Assembly (NCBI GenBank): GCA_018292915.2
Contig: JACVVK020000058.1
Span: 1,625,001 to 1,689,000, forward strand
DNA length: 64,000 nt
Source of the DNA: Batillaria attramentaria
Taxonomy: Eukaryota; Mollusca; Gastropoda; Batillariidae
Direction of reading: 5' to 3'
Under the pieces are notes generated by a model. The model did not search any database and had not been told where the DNA came from. It saw only the letters and a list, made by a program, of their open reading frames with translations. Below, one piece after another: positions 11,192 through 23,382 of the stretch. Made by a program: the position numbers and the translations under genes. Numbering within the stretch: the first letter of the stretch is position 1; each line of letters begins with the position of its first letter.

Positions 11192-14100
11192 ACACCCACA
11201 CCCAAACCACTGTAGCAGAAAAAGCAGTAGTGCTGGGCAGAGACGTGTATGGAAGTTTCCCTTGTCAGAGGAAGGTGAATGCAATTGCTAAAGACTTAAC
11301 TGTCACATAGATCTATCTAAAAATTTGTCTGTTTTTTTATTTTTTATTTAACCCTGGTCTTGTTCAGAATGAAATATTCCAGACGATCTCTGGCTTTTTC
11401 AGCATAAGACAAATCAATTCAGCAAGACTAGGGTTTATCTCGTGTGCCCTGTTGCGCTTTTTAGTCTTTATCCATGACTTTCATTAGTTTTATAACGCTT
11501 ACTAAGTCTCTTTTTTCTCTTCTGTTTTTGCAGCAGGTGAGTGTCACTCCAGTTAACCCTTCTTTCTGTTGAGTTGAGGGAGACTAATACTTGTAGTGGT
11601 AGTGGTGATGTCTTCCCAAAAAGGAATAAAAGAAAAAGAACAGAAACTCTTGCTAACATGGTGACTAAAAGGCTGAGGCTGAACATAGATCTCTATTCAT
11701 TTGGAAAAAAGGCCTAATCGCTTGTTGAACCTGTGATGGTTAGCTCCTTTTTCCAGATGACTGGATTTCTGGCATGAGCAGGTAGAGAGCCAAGACCTAT
11801 ATTAACAATGCTAACAGCATGATCATAGCTTTCTGCCATTTCATCCAGTTGCGTTCAGTGCGACGTGTACAGAATTGTCTCTACAAGTTCATTTCCATCT
11901 GTTTGTGGGTGGGTCAAAGTTGAAGTCCGTTCGAATGCATGCGGTTTGAATGTGTAGCTGTGCTGACGGACCATGGCCTTGGGTTGTGTACGACGTTTGT
12001 TTTTTCTCTCGCTACTTATAGAACTACATATTAATTTTCTCCTTTCCTACCAGTATATTCATTGTGAAGGGTTTAGTTCTCACTACCGGCTTGGTGATAA
12101 AAAAAAAACTGATAAAATAACCTCTTTCATTCTGTTTCTTTCTAATATTCATTTCCTCCTTTTTTTCATGTTTGATTTTTTAAAAGGTTGTTTCCTGTAC
12201 AATTTGCATTTGATTAGTTTATGAAGGAAACTTTTGTCCTTGTTTTGGACGCTGCAGTCATGATTACATTGTAACCCATTTCACCCTGAACTGCTTTGCA
12301 TCGAAAGCATTTGTATAGTTCAGACTCGGACTAAGACCTAAAGAAAAAGACAGACAGCACAACAGACAGACAAGAAAGAAAGAAAAAACAGAAAAGAAAG
12401 AAAATGTAATGGTCCACACAGAGTTTACTTAAATACTGTATGTCAAAAATAGCAACAATCACGGGCCACTTGAAGTAACTGTGTGACATGAGTGATTTCC
12501 TAAATCAGTAAATGCACCAGTGTTCTACCTCCACCCCACCCCAATCTACACTTTAGGGCTGCCTGGTTGACCAGGGTTTGTCCAGAAAGTATATTTATGA
12601 CAGGAAGTGTGGAATGTCCCACAGTCCCAAACCACAGGGACCTCCATAGCATCATCTTACCATCATCCTCATCACCATCATCATGCATAATAAAAATTGC
12701 CCCAGCTTTCGAGCCCTCCGTGGATTCCACCCATGACCTGGGAGGAACGCCACTGGAGCTGGCAAGGAGTTGGAGCAGCAAAAAAAAAAAAAAAAAAAGT
12801 GGAAACAGGCTGCCTATGCCCCCACCCACAGCCCCCCTCCACCCTTACCTCCCTGTTTGCCCTAAATAACATTGCTAGCATGTGGCGTGCTTTTAGATTT
12901 TGGTACGTCTGTGGGACTGCTGTTACATTTGCCAGAGCTTTGAAGGATTTGGACTTGGAGCTTGCTGCATTAGACGCATGTTAGCTGCGACATGATAACA
13001 ATAGTTGGAGGCTTCTTACAGTTTGCTTACTTCATGTATACATGTATGTTAATACTGTACCTGTTTAACATGCATGTAGATCATCAGTAATGTACAGGAT
13101 TTCACACAGGGAGAGACCCCTGTGCATGCACTTCTTAACTAGATTCCTAACGAGTAAGTTTGGGGTCGTGTACCAGTGGCCACAACCCTGTTCCAGGTCT
13201 GTCGAGAACTCTAGGCCCCTGCGACGATGGCCAAGTCAGACTAACCGAGACTGAGCTGAGATAAGTGATATCTAAGAAGGAAAAAACAAAAATACTGGGT
13301 GACAATGAGTTGTCCCCCGTGCATACACAGACCCGCAGCATGCATGCATTTTTGTGCTCTGACACGAAAAATGCATGCTTGTTGCGGCAAGGGAGACAAC
13401 TCATGCAGGCAATAATCTTGAAACAGGTTGAGAATGTACTGTGCTGGTGAATGTGACAGTTTTTACTGCTTCTATGCACACTGTGAAATAACACGGGGAC
13501 CTCAAAGTTGTTCGCAACTGTCCACTTTTCTTGGCACCGAGTATTTTTTGTTTTTTCCTTCTTAGGTATCACTTAGGTCGGCTCGGTCTCGGTTAGCCTG
13601 ACTTGGCCGTTGTCGCAGGGGCCTAGAGTTATCAACGGAGCCAGAACAGGGTTGCAGTGGCCACACTAAAAAAAATAATCATAATTAATTTATGTCTGCG
13701 TGGATTTAAGTTTGGCTTAGTGGCAGTGTTGCACTTTGATTGCACTCGTGTTTTGTGCAATGAGAGCGGTCGAGAAACCATTAATCTTGCCTGATTTTTC
13801 GCATAACAATCAACAGAGCCAAAACCGAAAAAAGAGTCAAAAAGATTGGATACTCGTGTGTGGTACAAAATGTGTCACAGCGATCGTCAAATGTGTCAGG
13901 ACCATGGTAGCCATTCGGGCTACCGCCCTGAACAAAACTAGTAGCCCGAAAAAAATTCTGGAAGCCGGAGTGGCTGCTAGGGTCTGATTCATCTCAGAAT
14001 TCCTGCTCGCCATTCGGGCTACCGCTACCGGAGCTTTCACTCGCCCGACGGTAAATTTGGTAGCGAAAGCGAGCGGGCGAGCGCATTTGACGATCGCTGG

Positions 14101-17100
14101 TGTCAACAGTTAAAGTGCATAACAATTTAGTCTGTGTCTGTGACAAGACCATTGTGTCTGAAGAATTTTGAATGCTACAAACTTACTATTTGTTTTTGTT
14201 GTTATTATGTGTTCGTTTTGTTGGTTGATTGGTTGGTTGGTTGGTTGGTTGGTTGGTTGGTTGGTTGGTATATTCTTTCCTATCCTGGACAGATGTAATT
14301 TAACTCTTACACTATTAACATTTGTAATCAGACATACCCTGTTACATATATATACCTTGTACAGCACTGTCCATCTTGCTTTTTGAATACGTATCTGTTA
14401 CAGCTAACACTGAAACTAATATTTGTTCAGTTGTGTGAGAGAGAGGTAAAGAGAAGAGCCAGATTATACTGTTACCTCATGATTATGCGATAGGCAGTTT
14501 GTAGTTTACATAAGTTTCATATTTTTCCATTTGCGTGTGTGCGCACAATCCAACATATGTGTGTGCGTGCGTGTGTGGGTGCGTGCGTGCGTGTGTGTGT
14601 GTGAAACGCTTCAGGGTAAAAGAAAGCATTCATTGTCTTTCTAGGCTGTTCAAAAGCACAGTTCACTGAAATAGGGTAGTTCAGCTATATCAAATATCTG
14701 TCATTCCCTTCCTTGTTATGATCAGTGAATAGTATCATGACTGAGAATAATTTGTACATGTGTGTGTCTCTGTTTTAGCGGTGATGACATCATTGGAACT
14801 GTGTCCATCACAAAGGAAATGCTAAATGATCAACGCAACCTGAAAGGTTTAGAATTGTCTATCTTTGTCTCTGTCTGTCTGTCTTTCTCTCTCTATCTGT
14901 CTCTCTCTCTCTCTCACCCACCCCCCCCTCCCCCCTCCCCCAACACACACAGACATAAAAAGTCCCCAAAGCAAACGATTTGTTGGTACATGTAGTGTTG
15001 TTTGTTTGATGCTAGTTATTTGTTGGTACATGTAGTGTTGTTTGTTTGATGCTAGTTATTTGACAACCCAGAGCTATTGAACTGCAACAAGTCCCCAAAC
15101 CTAACGTTTGGACTTGAGTTGCTTCTCTTTGCTTGGGATTCCTAGAAGAGGCTTGTGGCCGGTAACCAAGAGCAGTAAATTTGCGTCGTTACCAGTTGTG
15201 CTAAACTGTAGTTTGATATGAGAATAAAGAAACACCTGGTGGATAAGACTGCATATTATTTGCATGACATTGTTTGTACATGTTTGGAATCAGGACAGCA
15301 GAACAGAACACCTTGCAAGATTAAAGCAAAATTTGCTGCCAACTTTAAATATTGCTGGTACAGTTCTAGGGCTCCACATCACTCAAAATTTGGCACCTAC
15401 ACCAATAGTGGAGCACATAGGATTGTGTGTCTGCAAGTGCGTGCCTTGGTGTCTGCCACCGCGTGTCTTCCGTGTGTGTGTGTGTGTGTGGGGGGGGGGG
15501 GGGGTCTGAAAATGCAAAATTTCTTAACTGTGTAACCCTAGGTTTCACTATGTGCTGTATAGGTCTTGAAAACTGGTTCCCGCTACAGAAGGCGCACAAG
15601 GACCTGGAGATTCAGGGTGAAATCCTCCTGGAGTATGGAGTCCGCACATCCGAGGCCACAGGGCAGTCGCACCTGTTTGTGACTGTGCTGGAGGGCAGGT
15701 GGGATTAATACGGTCATGTGTCAAAGAACTGGCTTGTAAATCGGTACTGAGGTGGAAACAGTAATATCAGAAGAGACAAAATACAACCCACAACCCCTCC
15801 ATCCCCTTCAAAAATCAGAACAAACGAACAAAAAAACCCAAAACAAAACCAAAAACCAACAACAGCAAACAGAATCGAAACATGCATACACATTCACACG
15901 CACACACACACATGCGCATGAATGCACAAGCAGTGGGTGCACACAACACAGGCAGGCGCAGAGCCATAGCAGAGTGGAACCCCCCCCCCCCCCCCAAAAA
16001 AAAAGAAAAAAAGAAAAAAAAAAAGGTGTGATTGGTCCCCTAGGGTGACACCATTGCTGAGCATGTTTGTCAGAGATAAGCCCCCTCCCCCCCCCCCCCC
16101 CCCAATCATGTCCATTGGACTTAAAATGTTAAGGTCAAAGAGTTTTCTTAAAACTGAGGTTCTTGTAGTTGTACGTATGCACTTGAATTTCTGCTGGTAC
16201 TGATTTTAAAAACTTTTAAAAAATCTTCATTATGTTCATACAGAGACTTGGCGCCAAAGGACAAGACAGGTTACTCAGATCCTTACGTCAGTGTGACCTG
16301 TTTTGACGAAACAAAAACCACATCGGTGAGAGTTAGAACTTAGAGTCTGTCTGGCAGTAGTCAGAATTATTATCTAAGCACAGATGATTTTTTTTTTTGT
16401 TTTGTTTTGTAGAGACTCAAAAATGTCATTATTGTGGCCTCTCAACTAATAAAACGATAATGACATTCATCACTATAATCATAATGCAGTTTATGCCATA
16501 CTAGGTGTAAGCAGTGGTGGCATTTGTAGTTGCAAAGTAAAGAGGAACCATAAAATATCTAGATTAAAGGAAAGAAAAAATAAACAATAACTTTGGTGCT
16601 TTCTTATGCTTTCTAGTGCTTTCTTTTAGGATCGGTTCTTTCCTGTATCTTGACTCGGTTTGTGAATACACTGTAGCTGTAAAGTCTCCAGTCAAAGAGT
16701 TCTTCTTTTTCTTTAATTTTTTTTTCTCATTTCAAAACAAAACAATTCTTTCATTTTTTTTTTTCTAGGCTTCTTCATTAGGTCAGTCAGTTCATAACCC
16801 TGATTACAAATATAGTTTCGACTGAGCTGCTGTAATGAATCCTCCGTAACATTGACTCATTATATTTGTTTGGTCCAGTTGTTGTTTGTACATGTATGTA
16901 CTTACAGAATCAAAAGAAGACAAGATTTCCTGAATGGAACGAGACGCTAGAGTTCCTGCTGCCCTCCGATACGACGTACAACAACCTGTCAGTCATCGTG
17001 ACTGTGTGGGACAAAGACAAACTGAGCAGCGACGATTTCATGGGACAGGTATGGGACGATTTTTGTGTTTGAAGCTTCAGCATACCAGAAGGTGCAAATC

Positions 17101-20100
17101 AGAGGATAACAGTAACCGATATTTATTGTGATTTGCGGTGAAAGGGTCAGATCCATGTGGCTTAGGGCGTTTCATCAGATGAAGATAGACACAGTACACT
17201 GTTTGTGTCTGTTAGTCTGTGTCTGTTTAAAAAAAAAAAAAAAAAAAAAAATGGTACTCTCATTTATTAAAATGTTTATCAGTTGTGTTTTACTAGTATG
17301 CAGGCCAGAATTGTAGTTTCCCATATTTGGGATCAGTGAAGTATCCTGTATTCTGTAAGTAATGTTTCTGTGACATTTTCAGATTCACCTGAATGCCGAT
17401 GATGTGACACATGGCACAGTGCGGAAGTGGCATGCTGTTGCTCGTCGGCCGCAGTACGATGCTCTCTCAGTCAGGAGGGGCAGGTGCGTAGTTTTTATTT
17501 TGTTTTGTTTTGATATTCGTGGTTCATTGAGTATTTTGGTACTTTATGCTGAGCCCAAAATGCCAGGGTGCAAAAGCTAAATTTTCTTGATGCCCTAATT
17601 TTCCCAGAAGAGTCCCCCCATCTTGCACACTACGTCTTCAGCAAATCAACTTTAGAGTGTTTTCATTTGTACTCTTTTTTTTAACGTTTGAAAAGAATTT
17701 GTTTTCAATTTTTTTTTGACAGCTTTTTTGGGTCCTTTTTGTTTTACTTTTTAGGCCTTTTTGGGACTATTTTTTTGACACTTTTTTTTGGAGACAATAT
17801 TTTTGGGACGATTTTTAAAAAAAGTTTTTTTTAAGACAATCTTTTAGACACATTTTTTTGTCCGTCCAGATTACAGCAGTGTTTTTACTTCTGCCATTTT
17901 TGTTGTTCTTGTAGCCGTGTGGAGAGGGGTAAGATTCGCCTCAAGCTACAGTTACTGGAGGAGACGGTGCTGCCCTCGTCCTGCTATGAGCCGATACAGA
18001 CGCTGTTTTTGGAGGCACTTGATGATAAGAAGGTATTATTTTGTGTTGAGGTCAGACCGTCAGGTATGTGCTGCATGACTTGTGAAGTCTGGTGAAGACT
18101 GACACTGCGCTGTCCAGATGAGTTGCAAGACCAGTGCAGAGTTTCACATCAGTGGGAACTATATAAAAGGACAAAATTAATGACCTGGCCGACTAACAAA
18201 ATGTAAGACATTTGTCCTGAATATTATCCACTATGGCACAGAAATGATAGGACACGTGTCTACCTTGGTAAGAAAGTGATCGGACATCATGAAAACAGTA
18301 TCGGTCTCTTGCCGACGTCCGACACAGATGTGACGCCTTCCAGTGAACAGATATTGAGCAACTGGCTTGGTGGCTGTCTGTGTCAGATCAGTTCATGAAT
18401 TCTGCTTTTGCTAAGTGGCCAGTGCTGTACAGAAGAAGTGCTCAAGAAATACCCATGGTGACAATGATGGTGTTGGTGATCAACATCATCATCACCATCA
18501 TTGTGATGGGTATTTCTTGAGCACTTATTCCATACTTATGTGCACTCGTCGTCATTATCCTGGTCATCACCATCATGGGTATTTCTTGAGCACTTATTCC
18601 GTACTTACGTGCACTCATCGTCATTATCCTGGTCATCACCATCATGGGTATTTCTTGAGCACTTATTCCGTACTTATGTGCACTCGTCGTCATTATCCTG
18701 GTCATCACCATCATGGGTATTTCTTGAGCACTTATTCCGTACTTATGTGCACTCGTCGTCATTATCCTGGTCATCACCATCATGGGTATTTCTTGAGCAC
18801 TTATTCCGTACTTATGTGCACTCGTCGTCATTTTCCTGGTCATCACCATCATGGGTATTTCTTGAGCACTTATTCCGTACTTATGTGCACTCGTCGTCGT
18901 TATCCTGGTCATCACCATCATGGGTATTTCTTGAGCACTTATTCCGTACTTACGTGCACGCGTCGTCATTATCCTGGTCATCACCATCATGGGTATTTCT
19001 TGAGCACTTATTCCGTACTTATGTGCACTCGTCGTCATTATCGTTGTCATCACCATCATGGGTATTTCTTGAGCACTTATTCCATACTTATGTGCACTCG
19101 TCGTCATTATCGTTGTCATCACCATCATGGGTATTTCTTGAGCACTTATTCCGTACTTATGTGCACTCGTCGTCATTATCGTTGTCATCACCATCATGGG
19201 TATTTCTTGAGCACTTATTCCGTACTTATGTGCACTCGTCGTCATTATCGTTGTCATCACCATCATGGGTATTTCTTGAGCACTTATTCCGTACTTACGT
19301 GCACTCATCGTCATTATCGTTGTCATCACCATCATGGGTATTTCTTTAGCACTTATTCTGTGCTTATGTGCACTCGTCGTCATTATCGTTGTCATCACCA
19401 TCATGGGTATTTCTTTAGCACTTATTCTGTGCTTATGTGCACTCGTCGTCATTATCGTTGTCATCACCATCATGGGTATTTCTTTAGCACTTATTCTGTG
19501 CTTATGTGCACTCTTCCTCCTCCTCCTCCTCCTCATCATCATCTATAGTATGATTTGTTCCATGTCTGTGGCAGCACCCGGCCCTTGGCCCTGTGTTGTG
19601 GCGGTTGTTGGAACAGGAGCGAGTTATGGAGCTGAGCCACATGGCAGCTGCGCTCGTCCGTTTTTACCTGGCAAAGGAGGCTGTGATAGAATACCTGGAC
19701 AAACTCATTCAGCGGGACCTTGACAGCACAGGTAACCTGGTGCACGTTGTGCATTTCCTCTAATGTCTTATTCCTTCTACTACAGAAGACCTGTTGTCGA
19801 TTCGTCTTTTTCTTCTTATGCTTGTGATAATAGACCTTTCCAGAGCGAGCACTTTTAGCCAATCAGGAAAGGTCAAACTTTGCTATGGTTCAAAGGCTGC
19901 ACATGTTTTCACATAAGACCCCCCCCCCCCCCCCCTTCAAAAAAAGAAAAAAAAAAAAGAAGAAAAAAAAAGAGGAATAGGTCACTTTCATTGCTTACCC
20001 TACAGATCATTACGTATTTCATTTTGTCTACACTTTTTGTTGTTGATAAATCAAAGGCAATTTTAGATATATATTGGTAGCAAACTGTCTCGTATGAGGA

Positions 20101-21094
20101 AATGGCACTGTTTGTGTGCCCTACTGGCTGCTGGAAATGTCCATCGATTTGTGTTTTGTGTGACATGAATATGATTCAGTTATTGGTGAAGTGTATTGGA
20201 TATTGGGGCTTGTTTTAAAACCAAGTATCAGTTCAAAGTGAAAGTGAGGCGGTTAAAGTTAGGCTTCAATTTACCTTATTCAAGTTATTGTTGCACCAAA
20301 CATGACAAATGTTCCAACAGATGACCCGAACACCATCTTCCGTGGCAACACCCTGGGCACAAAGGCAGTGGATCAGTTTATGAAGGTCAGAGAATGCCTG
20401 TTAACTCTTTGACGACGGAGCACAATTTCTGACACACGATTTCCTATAGGAAATCGTGTGTCAGAAATTGTGCTCCGTCGTCAAAGAGTTAAAGCTGTCA
20501 TGTGGATAAAGTACATATAGTGTGGCCACAGTTTGTCGTTAGTCCAGTTTGTGCTTGGGTGCATGTGGTATGTTTTGGATGGATGTGTGAATGAACATGC
20601 GAAATGTTGGGTGAGTTTGTATATATATGGGGCGGTCGGTGGTCTAGTGGTTAAGAGACCTGTCACCAATGCGAGAGGTCAGGGGTTTGAGTCCCACTCG
20701 GGGCAAAGAATTTTTCCTTCTCGTATGTGGCACCGTTCGTTTGTGCCGATCGTCGGGGGTTCTCTCCGGGTACTCCGGCTTCCTCCCCCCCCCCCCCCCC
20801 CCCCTCTGCTTTGGAAATGTTCAGCCCACCAAATTTGAAAAATAAATGCAATTCTAAATTCCGAAATTTAAATAGCTGAGCTGACCCTTCGCACCACGTG
20901 ATTGTAATGTGTTTATGTCAAGTGTGTGAGAGAATGCGTGTGATTCACGTGAGCGTGCGTGTTGGGTTCAGTTCGCGGCGCTTTGAGCCGATTCAGGAAA
21001 TTGGGTAAAGCGCCTATACAATACTCATTATTATTAATATTATTATTATTATATATGTGTGTGCAGAAAGCTGTGTCAGCAGTTATGTGTTCGG

Positions 21095-21149
<55 letters not shown>

Positions 21150-23329
21150 GGCAGTGTTTGCAAGGGTGTGTGAGGGGGTATGTGTTTAGATGGATGTGTG
21201 AGTGGGTATATGTTCAGATGGGCATGTGAGTGGGTATGTGTTTAGTATGGATGTGTTGGAGGCTATGCGAGCGGTTATGTGTTTGGTGTATGTGAATGGG
21301 TAGGGTGTGTGAGGGGGTATGTGTTTAGATGGATGTGTGCACGGGTATGTGTTTGGATGGGCGTGTGAGTGGGTATGTGTATAGTATGGATGTGTTAGAG
21401 GCTCTGTGAGCGGTTATGTGTTTGGATATGTGTGAATGGGTATGTGTTTTGAAGGGTATGTGAGGGGGGTATGTGTTAGATGGACGTATGAATGGGTGTG
21501 TGTTTGGATGGGCGTGTCAGTGGGTATGTTTTTGGTATGGATGTTTTAGAGGCTATGCGTTTCTATGAGTGTGTTAATGGGCATGTGTTTGGATGGTGCA
21601 GGAATGGCTACATTGAACATTGTTAGGATGCTGTAGATGGTATCTGTTTGGACGGGTGTGCTAGAGGGTATGGGTGAATGAGCTCATGAGTATGTGCTTG
21701 GATTAGTGCATGAATGAATATGTATTTGGATGAACTGCATTGGTTTGTAAGTGAATCGGTGCATAAGTATATGTACATATTATTTACATGGGTTCATGGG
21801 TTACTTAAGGGTCAGTCCATCTGCTGCCTTTTGCCACGCTGAAAAATGTCGGCAGTGAAACTCGCTTGTTTTGACACAAAGTTTTTATCTATGTGACAGA
21901 TTCTTGGTGTGCCATACCTTCAAGACACCTTACACCCAGTGATAGAACGAATTTTCAGTGAGAGGAAGACAGTGGAGCTGGACCCTAGTCGAGTCAACAG
22001 TGTGCGAAGGTGCGAAAAGTGGATTTAATAAAAACTGTTGAATTTACTAAATTCAGTTGCAGATGTCAGAATTGTTCTGCCTTAAATGTATATCTATGTT
22101 TGTCTCACCAGTTTTTTGTTGTCTTTTCTTTAAAGAAAATAGAAAGGGAAACAAATACTATGTGATTCTTTATAGCTAAACACCAAATTGCACAAATTTG
22201 ATCTTTTCCAAATTTTCCTCTTTTTGGCACTCTGATAACAAAACATAAGAAATCTTTATTCATCGCTCTAAATGTCTGCTCAAAACGTAACAATGCCAAT
22301 AGAATGCATTAAAATTTTGCACACAAAACACAGACGCACGCACACGCACGCACGCACGCACACACACACACACACACAGTGTGTTAGCTCTGATCTCTAC
22401 AATTGAAGCGATTATTCGTTTGCTTATCTCTTCACTAAGTTTTTTTTTTTTTCTTCGTCTGACCATGCTAGGAGACACAGCCTGCACAGAGAGTCAGAAG
22501 AAAGTTTCGTCCATTCCAGTCAGGATGTGATAGAATGCTACATGAATGAAGTAGTCGAGAGTATTGTACACTCTGTGCACTGTTGCCCGCTCGCTCTCCG
22601 CATCGTCCTGCGGAACATCTATCTGCGGGCTCGCTTAAAGTGGCCACATGAAACACATGAGGTATGATTACTTCTTGTAACATCCATTATCAGTAGTGAA
22701 TTTGCTTCAGATTTGGGATTCAGGGCTCTGCTTTACAAATGATTATTATCTGCATACTGGTATTTCGCTTCTTTGAAGGAACTCTACCTTTCAAACTCGC
22801 TCACAGTCCATCAGACAGCCCGCAGTCTTTGTTCTTTAGAAAACCTTTTTAAAAGCACTTCACTGAAACCTCAAGACAGTAGGCGGCCGTGCGCTTAGCT
22901 TCATGCCCCCTCACCAGGGGTTATGAAAGCTGAAAAATCTTGCTAGTCCTTCGGGCTAGCAAGATTTAAAACCAACTAGCCCGAAACCATTTCCACTAGC
23001 CCAAGCTCGCGCTAAAAATAGTTACTCTCACCCCAGCGTCACAACAGAAACTGAGAGAGAGAGAGAGAGGCTCGCTGACAGTACCTTGTGCATTCAGCTC
23101 TGTGAAAATAGAGCAAGCTTTGCCTCGTAATCTCAACTGGTCCGGCGGGCCAGTGGTAAAACAGTTTAACTAGTCCAACGGTATTTTCACTAGTCTGTGG
23201 GCTGTCGGACGAGTCTTTTCATAATGCCTGCTCACTCTGGAACGCACTACCTGCCGCTCTTAGAGACTTGACAGACATAGATTGATTGAGTCTGACTTGA
23301 AACCATATAGGTCTGTGTGCTTACTCATG

Positions 23330-23382
<53 letters not shown>

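Larger units (their letters stand above)
7403..15640 (+). other. RASA4 exons 1-5: first C2 domain
   Basis: The joined exons give a C2 domain. Loop 1 is [16 protein letters not shown] (D22, D28) and loop 3 is YDADKVSGDDIIG (D75, D77, D83). All five positions that normally bind calcium in C2 domains are acidic, so calcium-dependent phospholipid binding is predicted. Exon 5 then carries the C2A-C2B linker and the first strand of C2B. Confidence 0.85.

Noticed and set aside
18480..19516. CRISPR-like regular array
   Set aside because: Units are contiguous 69-bp near-identical copies with no unique spacers, in a eukaryotic intron. It is a minisatellite.
18415..19548. Two long open frames, one per strand, with His-rich or Met/Thr-rich repeats
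   Set aside because: They result from a 69-bp tandem repeat whose length is a multiple of three. They lie in an intron and resemble no known protein.
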